A program made the translations under genes and the position numbers. 64,000 nucleotides of DNA from NCBI RefSeq assembly GCF_041276405.1, contig NZ_JBGGGT010000001.1, positions 913,501-977,500 of the forward strand, written 5' to 3'. Shown piece by piece: positions 32,299 through 40,243 of this stretch (position 1 is the first letter of the stretch; each line of letters begins with the position of its first letter). Source of the stretch: Microvirga sp. TS319 (GTDB lineage Bacteria; Pseudomonadota; Alphaproteobacteria; Rhizobiales; Beijerinckiaceae). Under the pieces are notes generated by a model. It saw only the letters and a list, made by a program, of their open reading frames with translations, made no database searches and was not told the origin of the DNA.

Positions 32299-33219
32299 AT
32301 GCGGATCCTGACCAGCGTTGCAGTTCTTGGATTGGTTTTAGGCGCACCTGCGCTGGGTGCCGAGGACTGGCAGCAGCAGATTGCCAGCGGCCTCGGCAAG
32401 CAGGGCACCGAAATGCCCGGCGGCGTGTACCGCGTGGGCCTGCCCCGGACTGATCTCAACGTCACCCTCGACGGTGTAGAGATTAAGCCTGCCTTGGCCC
32501 TCGGCTCCTGGCTCGCGTTCAAGCCGATGGGGAACGAGGTCACGGTCATGGGCGACCTCGTCCTGACGCAGGAGGAGATCAATCCGGTCCTGTCCCGCCT
32601 GGAGCAGGGCGGGGTGGAGATCACGGCCCTGCACAATCACCTCCTGCGCTCCTCGCCGGCCACGATGTACATGCACGTGCACGGCCATGGCGACGCTGCG
32701 AAGCTCGCCACAACCCTGCGGGAGGCGCTCAACGCGAGCAAGACGCCGTTCGGGGCTGAGACCGCTGGCATCTCGCCTCAGGCGGCCGCGCAGGCGACGA
32801 CCACCGCATCCACCGGCTCGGCCCCCGACCTCGATGCGGCGGCGCTCGACCGGGCTCTCGGACATAAGGGCAAGGTCAACGGCGGCGTGTATCAGGTCAG
32901 CGTGTCCCGGGCGGAGGCGGTCAAGGATGATGGCATGGAGATACCCGCGGCGATGGGCTCGGCCATTGCCATCAACCTCCAGCCGACCGGATCCGGCAGG
33001 GCGGCGACCACCGGCGACTTCGTGCTCACGGCCGACGAGGTGAACCCGGTCATCAAGGCGCTGCAATCGAACGGCATCGATGTAACGGCCGTGCACAACC
33101 ACATGCTCAACGACGAGCCGCGCCTTTTCTTCATGCACTTCTGGGCCAATGAGGACACCGCGAAAGTCGCCAAGGGACTGCGGGCTGCGCTCGACCAGGT
33201 GAAGACCGCGAAGGACTAG
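32299..33219 (+). CDS. Secreted protein with tandem DUF1259 (LppY/LpqO) domains
   Basis: This 306-residue protein has a cleavable signal peptide MRILTSVAVLGLVLGAPALG-A. Domain 1 (about 25-150) has GGVYRVGLPRTDLNVTLDGV, WLAFKPMGNEVTVMGDLVLT, VEITALHNHLL and MYMHVHGHGDAAKLA. Domain 2 (about 170-300) repeats the same order with GGVYQVSVSRAE, GDFVLTADEVNPVIKALQ, DVTAVHNHML and RLFFMHFWANED. The duplicated HNH and MH.H motifs could bind metal. ATG at 32299 follows AAGGAGAGC; frames extending to 32038 are not supported. It precedes a secreted beta-propeller gene by nine bases. Function of DUF1259 is not established. Confidence 0.88.
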   Translation: MRILTSVAVLGLVLGAPALGAEDWQQQIASGLGKQGTEMPGGVYRVGLPRTDLNVTLDGVEIKPALALGSWLAFKPMGNEVTVMGDLVLTQEEINPVLSRLEQGGVEITALHNHLLRSSPATMYMHVHGHGDAAKLATTLREALNASKTPFGAETAGISPQAAAQATTTASTGSAPDLDAAALDRALGHKGKVNGGVYQVSVSRAEAVKDDGMEIPAAMGSAIAINLQPTGSGRAATTGDFVLTADEVNPVIKALQSNGIDVTAVHNHMLNDEPRLFFMHFWANEDTAKVAKGLRAALDQVKTAKD

Positions 33220-33228
33220 GAGGGACCG

Positions 33229-34239
33229 ATGAGAGGGATCTTCCTTCAAGTCGTTGGCACCCTCATGAGGACTGCGTTCTCGGCCATGGTCACGCCACAG
33301 GCTGCACACGCGGCCGAGTCCATGCCCCTGCAACTTGAGGTGAAGATCCCACTCGGCAACGTTAAGGGTCGGATCGACCATATGGCGATTGACCTCGACC
33401 GCCGACGTCTCTTCGTGGCGGAGCTCGGCAACGACAGCGTCGGGATTGTTGACCTGAACGCCTCGAAGGTGTCAGGCCGGATTCGGGGCCTCAAGGAGCC
33501 GCAGGGCGTCGGCTATGTCCCTTCGACCGACACCCTTTATGTCGCCAACGCGGGCGATGGATCGGTCCGGCTGTTCAAGGGCCAAGACCTCAAGGAAACA
33601 GGCCGGATCGAACTCGGGAGTGACGCGGACAACGTTCGTATCGACAGCGCCGGCAACCGGGTGATCGTCGGTTATGGCGAAGGAGCCTTGGCCATCCTCG
33701 ACGCCAAGGACAACCGAAGGATCGCCGAGATTGGCCTGCATGGTCATCCCGAGAGTTTCCGGCTCGAGAGCGGCGGGAGCCGGGTTTTCGTGAACGTCCC
33801 CGGTGCGCACGCGATCGAGGTTGCAGACCACCAGAGTAGCAAGGTCACTGCCAAGTGGCCGACCGGGCACTTGAGGGCGAATTTCCCGATGGCCCTCGAC
33901 GAGGCCTCCCGACAGGTCCTCGCGGTGTTTCGCAATCCACCGACGTTGACCGCGTTTTCCATGAAGGACGGTGCACCTGTCGCAAGCACAGGAACATGCG
34001 GGGATTCCGACGACGTGTTCGTGGATGCGAAGCGGCGCCGGGTCTACGTGAGCTGTGGTGAGGGCTACCTGGACATCTTCGAGCCGGATGCCGGCACCTT
34101 CCGTCGGACAGCCCATCTGGCCACCGCTCCAGGCGCACGCACCGCGTTATTCGTTCCCGAACTGGACCGCCTGTTCCTGGCCGTGCGGGCGAGAGATCAG
34201 GAGCCAGCCGCGATCTGGGTTTATAGGCCGGGACCGTGA
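33229..34239 (+). CDS. Secreted YncE-like beta-propeller protein
   Basis: This 336-residue protein has an N-terminal signal-like segment ending at PQAAHAAES. The rest consists of repeated blades with the D-x-x-x-x-R-x-x-V/F-V pattern: DHMAIDLDRRRLFVAELGND, STDTLYVANAGDGSVRLF, SAGNRVIVGYGEGALAILDA, SGGSRVFVNVPGAHAIEV, EASRQVLAVFR and AKRRRVYVSCGEGYLDIF. This is a YVTN/YncE-type seven-bladed propeller. It is nine bases downstream of the DUF1259 gene and so co-transcribed. Such proteins usually serve as binding scaffolds or lactonase-like enzymes in the periplasm. Confidence 0.85.
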   Translation: MRGIFLQVVGTLMRTAFSAMVTPQAAHAAESMPLQLEVKIPLGNVKGRIDHMAIDLDRRRLFVAELGNDSVGIVDLNASKVSGRIRGLKEPQGVGYVPSTDTLYVANAGDGSVRLFKGQDLKETGRIELGSDADNVRIDSAGNRVIVGYGEGALAILDAKDNRRIAEIGLHGHPESFRLESGGSRVFVNVPGAHAIEVADHQSSKVTAKWPTGHLRANFPMALDEASRQVLAVFRNPPTLTAFSMKDGAPVASTGTCGDSDDVFVDAKRRRVYVSCGEGYLDIFEPDAGTFRRTAHLATAPGARTALFVPELDRLFLAVRARDQEPAAIWVYRPGP

Positions 34240-34282
34240 GAGAGCATGGGCTGCCTCCGCAATCGTCTGAAAGGTAGAGGAA

Positions 34283-35557
34283 TTGTCCAGCGTCGCTCAG
34301 GATGCCGACCATCGAGGCAGGATCGATGAAGGACCGGCGACGGGAGCGGGGACCCGCGCTCGTGTGCGTCTCTCGCCGGACATCCGGCGAGTTCTCGTCG
34401 CTCGATCCCTGAGAGCGTTCGGGGATGGCTATGTGGCGATCCTGCTGCCGGTGCATCTTTCACGGCTCGGCTACGATGCTTTTGGCGTCGGCCTCATCTC
34501 GACCGCTTCCTTGCTGGGATCCGCCCTGCTGACGCTGGCCCTCGGGCTGGTCGCCTACCGGATCCAGCGGCGTCTGTCCCTGCTCGCAGCCGCCCTTCTC
34601 ATGCTGGCAACCGGGCTGGGTTTTGCCGGAGTCGACGCTTTCTGGCCGCTGCTGGTCATCGCCTTCGTCGGCACGCTCAATCCATCCGGCGGCGACGTGA
34701 GCGTCTTCCTACCCCTCGAGCACACTGTCCTTTCCCACGTCGTCGCGGACGAAGACCGGACGGCGGCGTTCGCCCGCTATAGTTTCGTCGGGGCCTTCTT
34801 CGGTGCTCTGGGGGCACTCTCGGTCGGCATGGTGGACTGGCTCGCCCCAGTCATCGCACCATCGGCCACGGTCACTGCCTTGTTCGGCCTCTACGCAGCC
34901 ATCGGGCTACTCACGTTCTTCCTCTACCGCCACCTTTCACCCCAGGTGGAAGCCGGCACCGACAGCCCACCAGCGCCGCTCGGGCCGTCACGTGGGATCG
35001 TCTATCGACTGGCGGCCCTGTTCTCCGTCGACGCCTTTGGCGGCGGGTTGGTCATTAACGCCTTGCTGACGATCTGGCTCAGCGAGCGGTTCGGCATCAG
35101 TGTCGCCACCATTGGGGCGATCTTCTTCGTGACCAGCCTGTGCTCGGCAGCCTCGTATTTCGCGGCGGTGCCATTGGCCAAGCGGTTCGGGCTGATCAAC
35201 ACGATGGTGTTCACCCATCTGCCGTCGAGTGTCTTCCTGATTTCGACCGCCTTCGCGCCGACGGTCTGGATCGCATTCGGGCTGCTGATCCTCCGAAGCC
35301 TGCTGTCCCAGATGGATGTCCCGACCCGGTCCTCGTACGTCATGGCGGTGGTTACGCCGGAGGAGCGGCCCGCCGCCGCGAGCGTCACGGCCGTGCCTCG
35401 CAGCCTCGCTTCGGCTCTCGCGCCGCTCCTGTCCGGCTGGCTGCTGACGGCGTCACCGTTCGGCTGGCCGCTCGTGCTCGCCGGCATCCTGAAGGCGGCT
35501 TACGACCTGACGCTGCTATTGCAGTTCTCGGCGATCAAGCCCCCGGAGGAACGCTGA
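34283..35557 (+). CDS. MFS transporter
   Basis: This 424-residue inner-membrane protein has twelve predicted helices. Features are VARSLRAFGDGYVAILLPVH in helix 1, the cytoplasmic loop YRIQRRLSLLAAALLMLATG, and the sixth helix region FFLYRHLSPQVEAG followed by a hydrophilic central loop. The second half starts GIVYRLAALFSVDAFGGGLV. The motif AVPRSLASALAPLLSGWLLT is typical of drug or metabolite exporters. The start is TTG at 34283 preceded by AGAGG; no better ATG lies upstream. It is 44 bases after the beta-propeller gene and may be in the same operon. Substrate unknown. Confidence 0.87.
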   Translation: MSSVAQDADHRGRIDEGPATGAGTRARVRLSPDIRRVLVARSLRAFGDGYVAILLPVHLSRLGYDAFGVGLISTASLLGSALLTLALGLVAYRIQRRLSLLAAALLMLATGLGFAGVDAFWPLLVIAFVGTLNPSGGDVSVFLPLEHTVLSHVVADEDRTAAFARYSFVGAFFGALGALSVGMVDWLAPVIAPSATVTALFGLYAAIGLLTFFLYRHLSPQVEAGTDSPPAPLGPSRGIVYRLAALFSVDAFGGGLVINALLTIWLSERFGISVATIGAIFFVTSLCSAASYFAAVPLAKRFGLINTMVFTHLPSSVFLISTAFAPTVWIAFGLLILRSLLSQMDVPTRSSYVMAVVTPEERPAAASVTAVPRSLASALAPLLSGWLLTASPFGWPLVLAGILKAAYDLTLLLQFSAIKPPEER

Positions 35558-35579
35558 CGCGGTTCAGGGCCCGGCGCTC

Positions 35580-35939
35580 TCACACTGATGACGTGGGCCA
35601 GAACAGCCAGATCAGGAACGCGGCGGCGACGACCCATAGCGTAACAATCGCCGCGGCACCCGCCCGGCTCAAGGGCCGTCCCTCCCGGGCAGCCGCTGCG
35701 GCCCTGAACTCCGCGATAAGGTCAGCCGGGACGAGCCTGACGGCGAGCAGGATTCCCAAGGGCACGATGAGGAGGTCGTCGAGGTAGCCCAGAACCGGGA
35801 CGAAGTCCGGAATCAGATCGATCGGCGAGAGTGCATAGGCGGCCACCGCTCCGGCCGCGGCCTTCGCATACCAGGGCACCCGCGGATCGCGGGCCGCGAT
35901 CCACAGCGCGACGACGTCACGCTTGATGGATCGCCCCAC
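35580..35939 (-). CDS. DUF1232 (YkvA-like) membrane protein
   Basis: This 119-residue protein has the signature WYAKAAAGAVAAYALSPIDL then IPDFVPVLGYLDDLLIVPLG, with a C-terminal membrane helix VTLWVVAAAFLIWLFWP. A GTG at 35939 (MGRSIKRDVVALW) gives the usual length. Further upstream MGTHSTIDQAKRW lies in another frame and would join to GRSIKRD if one base were lost, so a minor N-terminal frameshift is possible. Convergent with the MFS gene. Family function unknown. Confidence 0.8.
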   Translation of the reverse strand: MGRSIKRDVVALWIAARDPRVPWYAKAAAGAVAAYALSPIDLIPDFVPVLGYLDDLLIVPLGILLAVRLVPADLIAEFRAAAAAREGRPLSRAGAAAIVTLWVVAAAFLIWLFWPTSSV

Positions 35940-36015
35940 CGCTTGGCCTGGTCGATCGTACTGTGAGTGCCCATGCTGACTCCGATCGCATCCGGTCGAA
36001 AGATGCCCGCTTGCC

Positions 36016-37167
36016 CTATGACAGCGCCGTTGCCGGTGCCGCGAGGTCGACAAAACCTTGCACCAGCATGATGGCGCCGAGCACGCCCACGAGGCCGGCC
36101 GAAGCCAGCGGCAAGCGCCGGAGCAGGCGGTCGGAGAAGTTGATGCGCTTCGAGGCGCACTGAACGCCCCATGCAGCGGCGACGCCGATCGACACCATGG
36201 TGATCGCCAGCCCGAGGCTGAAGGCGGCGACGGTAGCGGCCCCGAGCGTGAACTGGCCGAGCTGGAGGCAGATCAGCAGCACGGTGATGGAGGCCGGGCA
36301 GGGGATCAGGCCACCGGTGATGCCAAACAGCGCGATCTGACCCGTGGTGACGTTGCCGCCGTTGGCTGCGAGCTGGCGGGCGATCTGCTCAGCGTGCTCG
36401 CGCTCGTGGGCGTCCTCGTCATGCCCGACATGATCGTGATGGTGCTCGTGCCCGTGCTCGCGCTCGGCGAAGCTCACCTTGTAGGTGTGAGCATGGTCGC
36501 CGTGCGACAGCCGCACCCGGGCCGTGAACGTATGCGGCTCCGGGATTTCCCCGGCGGATTCGAGATAGCCGTCCCGCTCGACGAAGGTGAACCGCTCGCC
36601 CGAGCCATCGCCGCGGTCGGTTTCAACCAGTACGTCCTCAGCTTTCCACGTGTTGCCGCTGATTGTGCGTAGGCGCCAGCGCGGTGGCACGCCGTCCTCG
36701 AAGATCGACAGCTCGACGATGCCGTGTCCGGTATCGATAATCCTGACCTCGTCATGATGATGGTGGTCGTCGTGACCGTGATCATGGTGGTGATGCCCAG
36801 GGTGATGGGGGCGCCGGAACCAGCCGATGTTCTGGCCCGTGCGCCAGATCATCCAGGCGGCGATGCCGAGGATGATCATGCCCGACGCGATCAGTAGCCA
36901 GGCCTCGAAATGCGAGTTCAGGATCTCGCGGCCGAACGACAGGCCGAGCATCGCCACGATCCAGACGATCAGCGAGTGCGAGAGGGCGGCGCAGACGCCG
37001 AGCAGGATCGCCTGCCCGATGGTGCCGCGAATGGCAACGATGTAGGCGGCCATCATGGTCTTCGAGTGGCCGGGCTCCAGCCCATGCAGGGCACCGAGCA
37101 GGACGGCAACGGGCAGGTAAATCCAGCCGTTGCCGCCGGATTGAAGAAGTTGAGCAATATCAGGCAT
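36016..37167 (-). CDS. Nickel/cobalt efflux protein, RcnA/NicO type
   Basis: This 383-residue inner-membrane exporter has an N-terminal HGLEPGHSKTMMAAYIVAIR motif with the conserved H..PGH metal site. A cytoplasmic His-rich loop carries HHPGHHHHDHGHDDHHHH and, after a 90-residue insert, HGHEHHHDHVGHDEDAHERE. Then come GLIPCPASITVLLICLQLGQ and AFSLGLAITMVSIGVAAAWG. The insert between the two His clusters (about residues 140-240, beta-rich, with RVRLSHGDHAHTYKVSF) is larger than in E. coli RcnA and resembles that of other alphaproteobacterial homologues. It follows an RcnR-type repressor gene by 63 bases. Confidence 0.9.
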   Translation of the reverse strand: MPDIAQLLQSGGNGWIYLPVAVLLGALHGLEPGHSKTMMAAYIVAIRGTIGQAILLGVCAALSHSLIVWIVAMLGLSFGREILNSHFEAWLLIASGMIILGIAAWMIWRTGQNIGWFRRPHHPGHHHHDHGHDDHHHHDEVRIIDTGHGIVELSIFEDGVPPRWRLRTISGNTWKAEDVLVETDRGDGSGERFTFVERDGYLESAGEIPEPHTFTARVRLSHGDHAHTYKVSFAEREHGHEHHHDHVGHDEDAHEREHAEQIARQLAANGGNVTTGQIALFGITGGLIPCPASITVLLICLQLGQFTLGAATVAAFSLGLAITMVSIGVAAAWGVQCASKRINFSDRLLRRLPLASAGLVGVLGAIMLVQGFVDLAAPATALS

Positions 37168-37230
37168 CGGTTTTGGTTCTCCGGAAATGTCTCGCGGCGG
37201 TAATCATTCTCCCCGCCGCCAGGGATTGGG

Positions 37231-37509
37231 TCACTTCAAGTAGGTGCGCACCACATCGATGAGTTCGGCCGCGCCCTTGGCCCGCTCCGGGTCCGGCTCA
37301 TGCGCGGGATCAACGACGTGGTTGCGAATATGGTCCTCCATCAGCTCGACGGTCAGACCATTCACGGCGCCCTGGACCGAGGCGACCAGCATGAGGACGT
37401 CCGCGCAGCCGAGCTCCGCCTCAAGCGCCCGCTCGATGGCCTCGACCTGTCCCTTGATGCGGCGGGCGCGGGCCAGAAGCTTCGTCTTCTCCTTGATCGT
37501 GTGAGACAT
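37231..37509 (-). CDS. RcnR-type nickel/cobalt-sensing repressor (CsoR/RcnR family)
   Basis: This 92-residue all-helical tetrameric repressor begins MSHTIKEKTKLLARARRIKG. The metal ligands of E. coli RcnR fall at the same numbers: His3, Cys35 (AELGC), His60 (MEDH) and His64 (IRNH). Binding of Ni or Co should release DNA and induce the efflux gene directly downstream. Start 37509 follows GGAGCCTGC and gives the exact His3 position, while an ATG eight codons upstream does not. A G-tract palindrome upstream is the likely operator. Confidence 0.93.
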   Translation of the reverse strand: MSHTIKEKTKLLARARRIKGQVEAIERALEAELGCADVLMLVASVQGAVNGLTVELMEDHIRNHVVDPAHEPDPERAKGAAELIDVVRTYLK

Positions 37510-37538
37510 GCAGGCTCCTCGCTGATGGGCCATATGAT

Positions 37539-37555
37539 ATAGGGGCCTACCCTAT
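37539..37555. promoter_or_regulatory. Candidate RcnR/CsoR-type operator
   Basis: ATAGGG-GCCTA-CCCTAT is a perfect 6-bp inverted repeat with G/C tracts flanked by AT, the form recognised by CsoR/RcnR repressors. A further half-site ACCCTAT lies at about 37565-37571. It is 30 bases upstream of the repressor start. Confidence 0.6.
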
Positions 37556-37596
37556 TTGTCGTCCACCCTATTGTTTGCCGCAGGCGAGGAGAAACC

Positions 37597-37707
37597 GTGA
37601 CGAAGGAGAATCCCTGTAGCTCCGTGTGCCGGCTCGACGGGCGGACCGGCTGGTGTCTCGGCTGCGGGCGGACAATCGCTTCAGCGCCAATGTCACCGGG
37701 TGTATGA
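37597..37707 (+). CDS. Short DUF1289-type cysteine protein (36 aa), probably truncated
   Basis: GTG start after GCGAGGAGAAACC. The product MTKENPCSSVCRLDGRTGWC then LGCGRTIASAPMSPGV contains the C-x3-C-x-x-D-x8-C-x2-C cysteine set of DUF1289 proteins. The family normally continues with a helical IxEIxxW segment, missing here. The stop at 37705 may reflect loss of the C-terminal half. It lies on the opposite strand from rcnR and could share its regulatory region. Confidence 0.55.
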   Translation: MTKENPCSSVCRLDGRTGWCLGCGRTIASAPMSPGV

Positions 37708-37738
37708 TCACCATTGCCGGCTCGAACAGGAGTACGCC

Positions 37739-38485
37739 ATGCCGTCCACTTCGCGTCTATCTCTCACGACTGGTGCCCTGTTTCTCATGTCGTCGACGTT
37801 CAGTGTTCAAGCAGATCCTATTGTCTATGCGACAGGCAGCGTCGGAACCGATCTCCTCGCCATCGACGCGAAGACCGGCGAGACCAAAGTGATCGGCAGC
37901 TTCGGCTATCCCGGTTCGGCGCCGCTCGCCTTCGGCGCCGACGGGAAGCTCTACACGGTCACGGACTCGATGCGGCATGAGAACTCGAGATCACAGTTGG
38001 CCGTTGTCGACCCGAGCACCGGCCAGGCGACCCCCATTGGCGAGCCGCTCGACAAGACGGTCCGCATCATGGCCCTGGGTCCCGGTCCAGACGGAGCTCT
38101 GTACGCCAGCGGCGTGATGGAAAACCGGCTCTACCAGGTCGACACCCAAACGGGGAAATTCACCGAGATCGGCCCGTTCAAGGGCGGCAAGGACGTGATG
38201 GACTTTGCCATCAATCCCAAGGATGGGGCGATGTACGCCACCACGACAACGGCGCTGTACCGGCTGGATCCGAAGGGAGCTGAACTGAACGAGGTGGCGC
38301 ATTACGCAAACGTGCCCCCGAGCGTGATGGGCATCGTGTTCGATCATGACGGCACGCTTTATGCCACCAACTACGGTGGGGAGAGTGCACTCTACAGAAT
38401 AGATCTCGCGACCGGGAAAGGTGAGAAGATCGCGAATTTCCCGGAGCACAATGTCCACTCGGCCGACATGAAGCCGGTTCAATAG
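37739..38485 (+). CDS. Secreted beta-propeller-like protein (248 aa)
   Basis: Signal peptide MPSTSRLSLTTGALFLMSST-FSVQA precedes DPIVYATGSVGTDLLAIDAK. Repeated DPSTG/DTQTG/DLATG turns with a strand before each (SQLAVVDPSTGQATPIGE, RLYQVDTQTGKFTEIGPF, ALYRIDLATGKGEKIANF) and DGALYASG / DGTLYATN mark about five to six beta-propeller blades. ATG at 37739 follows AGGAGTACGCC. It is likely periplasmic. No operon partner is evident and function is unknown. Confidence 0.78.
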   Translation: MPSTSRLSLTTGALFLMSSTFSVQADPIVYATGSVGTDLLAIDAKTGETKVIGSFGYPGSAPLAFGADGKLYTVTDSMRHENSRSQLAVVDPSTGQATPIGEPLDKTVRIMALGPGPDGALYASGVMENRLYQVDTQTGKFTEIGPFKGGKDVMDFAINPKDGAMYATTTTALYRLDPKGAELNEVAHYANVPPSVMGIVFDHDGTLYATNYGGESALYRIDLATGKGEKIANFPEHNVHSADMKPVQ

Positions 38486-38673
38486 ACCTCAGCAGGACCA
38501 TCAAACGGATTGAACACTTGACGCTGATCGTCAAACCCCAGGCTGCGTAGGAGGTCTCGGTTCCCATCGTGGAAAATGAAACTGCATGGGCGCGGAAGTG
38601 CTTTGATGCCTCCGGGCAATCCGTTGGTCGTGTGACCGGTCAGTGGACGATTGCCCTGAGGCTCACTGAGCAT
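38479..38673 (-). CDS. Possible hypothetical protein (64 aa)
   Basis: The frame starts MLSEPQGNRPLTGHTTNGLP and ends HDGNRDLLRSLGFDDQRQVF followed by NPFDGPAEVY. GGAAGG lies about 11 bases upstream. The hydrophilic, Gly/Asp-rich ending looks like real protein, but no family is recognised. It overlaps the stop of the convergent gene by seven bases. Confidence 0.35.
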   Translation of the reverse strand: MLSEPQGNRPLTGHTTNGLPGGIKALPRPCSFIFHDGNRDLLRSLGFDDQRQVFNPFDGPAEVY

Positions 38674-39091
38674 AGCAGACTGCCTTCCGACGAAACGACT
38701 TCGAGAGCCACCCGGCCCAATCCTCTTCATCGTCCATCGCGCGCCGCAACTGAGTTGCGTCTGGCATGCTAAGGCGGGACGGCCCAATTGTCCGGCCAAA
38801 TGTCGATAAGCATTACCCTGCGTCACTATCGGGTCATTGCAAGGCAAGATCGCGCAGTAATTTCCCAAGTGGCTTTGAAAATCATGATCGAGTAGGAAGT
38901 CAAACCCCGTCGAACAGGGTCTCTTGAGCATTTATTTTCTCTAATTTCTATCTTTTTGTTTTTCTATCTTGTGGTGATCGAGAAAATTGTCCATATGACG
39001 TCAATCCAACCGAAATGTTCGGCCTGCTCTCTGAAGCTCATGATCGAGCGCCGAGCCCGCTTTCCGCATCTTTGAAGTTTGGTCGCCGCGT
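38674..39091. other. No recognisable gene
   Basis: Frames on both strands lack motifs and start signals. The segment 38930-38990 is AT-rich (TTTTCTCTAATTTCTATCTT). An EcfG-type promoter lies at the right edge. Confidence 0.4.
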
Positions 39092-39116
39092 GGAACTCCG
39101 CTGCGGATCCGCCGTT
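39092..39116 (+). promoter_or_regulatory. EcfG-type general stress promoter (GGAAC-N16-CGTT)
   Basis: GGAAC at 39092-39096 and CGTT at 39113-39116, 16-base spacer, an exact match to the sigma-EcfG consensus. It points at the small gene at 39190-39342, 74 bases downstream. Confidence 0.65.
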
Positions 39117-39189
39117 TCGCGCTGCGTTCGGCTCCATCAACAATCAATAAATTCGGCCCGGCTCGACGCCGAGGCCGCCCAAGGACATC

Positions 39190-39342
39190 ATGATGACTAT
39201 CCCTCAGACGAAGCCCGTTAAGGCAGCATTTCAGACCTCAGCTACGAAGCCCCCACGTAAGTCCAGCCTGACGTGGCAGCCACACCAAAGCAGTCTCACG
39301 CGCGAAGAAATCCGGGCGATCATCCTTGAGCAGATTGGGTGA
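39190..39342 (+). CDS. Small protein (50 aa) behind an EcfG-type promoter
   Basis: The sequence MMTIPQTKPVKAAFQTSATK is followed by PPRKSSLTWQPHQSSLTREE and IRAIILEQIG. The basic, extended N terminus and the final LTREEIRAIILEQIG helix look like a conserved tail. AAGGACATC precedes the ATG. The exact stress promoter 74 bases upstream supports expression in the general stress response. No known domain. Confidence 0.55.
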   Translation: MMTIPQTKPVKAAFQTSATKPPRKSSLTWQPHQSSLTREEIRAIILEQIG

Positions 39343-39446
39343 GATCATCGAGGCCAGAACCGTGGCGGTCCAGGGCACTCTTACAATTGCACACGGTTCT
39401 ATAATCTTTTCATCTCCACCGGTGGCTTGTTGGGCGTTCTGAGAAA

Positions 39447-39499
39447 GGGCTGCCCCGTGACCCATTAGAGAACGCAATCGGCACTTCTCGGAAGTAGCG
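39447..39499 (+). repeat. Second dispersed repeat family (R2), complete unit
   Basis: GGGCTGCCCCGTGACCCATT, then AGAGAACGCAATCGGCACTT and CTCGGAAGTAGCG. The left part recurs inverted at 26968-27003 and the right part directly at 27471-27497. Confidence 0.62.
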
Positions 39500-39642
39500 A
39501 TCTAGTCAGATTCCAGGCAGTAAGCGGACGTTCATTCTACGTGGCTGTGCCGACTAGAGCAAATTGCATTCTGATAGGATCAGAAGGCTCCGTCGCAAAT
39601 CTGAAGCGAGGGCGAGAAGCTGGCCGGGGCTCTGCCGCCGGC

Positions 39643-39960
39643 TCAGGCCGCAAGCAGCTCAAACTGCTCTGCTAATGACAGGTGCGGATTTCCGGCGTAC
39701 TTCGCTTGCTGCTTACGCATCATGTGCACCATCTCGATACCGCCGAGGATCACACTGGCAGTGGCCACGGACTGGAACCCGAGCATCGGTCGGACCCGCC
39801 GCTTGATAGCCCGATGATCCTGGTCAATTCGATTATTGAGGTAGCGACTCTGCCGGATCCGGATCGGCTCGAGCTTCCGTCGTGATCGGTCCTGCAGCCG
39901 GTCCGTTGTGTCCCAGGACAGGATCGCCTCCCGATTGGTCTGGCTGCCGCCGATCACAAT
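39643..39960 (-). pseudogene. IS6-family transposase, C-terminal fragment
   Basis: The fragment reads IVIGGSQTNREAILSWDTTD, then KLEPIRIRQSRYLNNRIDQD, HRAIKRRVRPMLGFQSVATA and SVILGGIEMVHMMRKQQAKY, ending LSLAEQFELLAA. This is the C-terminal third of an IS6/IS240-type DDE transposase, with the catalytic Glu region (NRIDQDHRAIKRR). Upstream of 39960 the frame loses homology, and the N-terminal DNA-binding and first Asp regions are gone. It marks the left edge of the catabolic island. Confidence 0.82.
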
Positions 39961-40243
39961 CCTGACCCACAGCGCGGCCGAGAGTGGCCTGCGGCAATGG
40001 GGTCTCACGCTCCAGGAGCGGGTCGGCTTCAAACGGGCAGCTGTTGCTCCATCATGCGGCGACAGCTGTCGACCGCGAAGACGACCCTGCTCCCGGCACA
40101 CGCTCACTGGCGCGCCGCTGATCCGCTTGGACTGAGCTCTCCTGAGGCTCCCTCGACCCTGATCCCAGTGTCGATCCGGTGAGCTCGTGAAAAACTACTT
40201 GCAAATCGATCCGCGATTAGACGACCCCATCAGATCCATTCGA

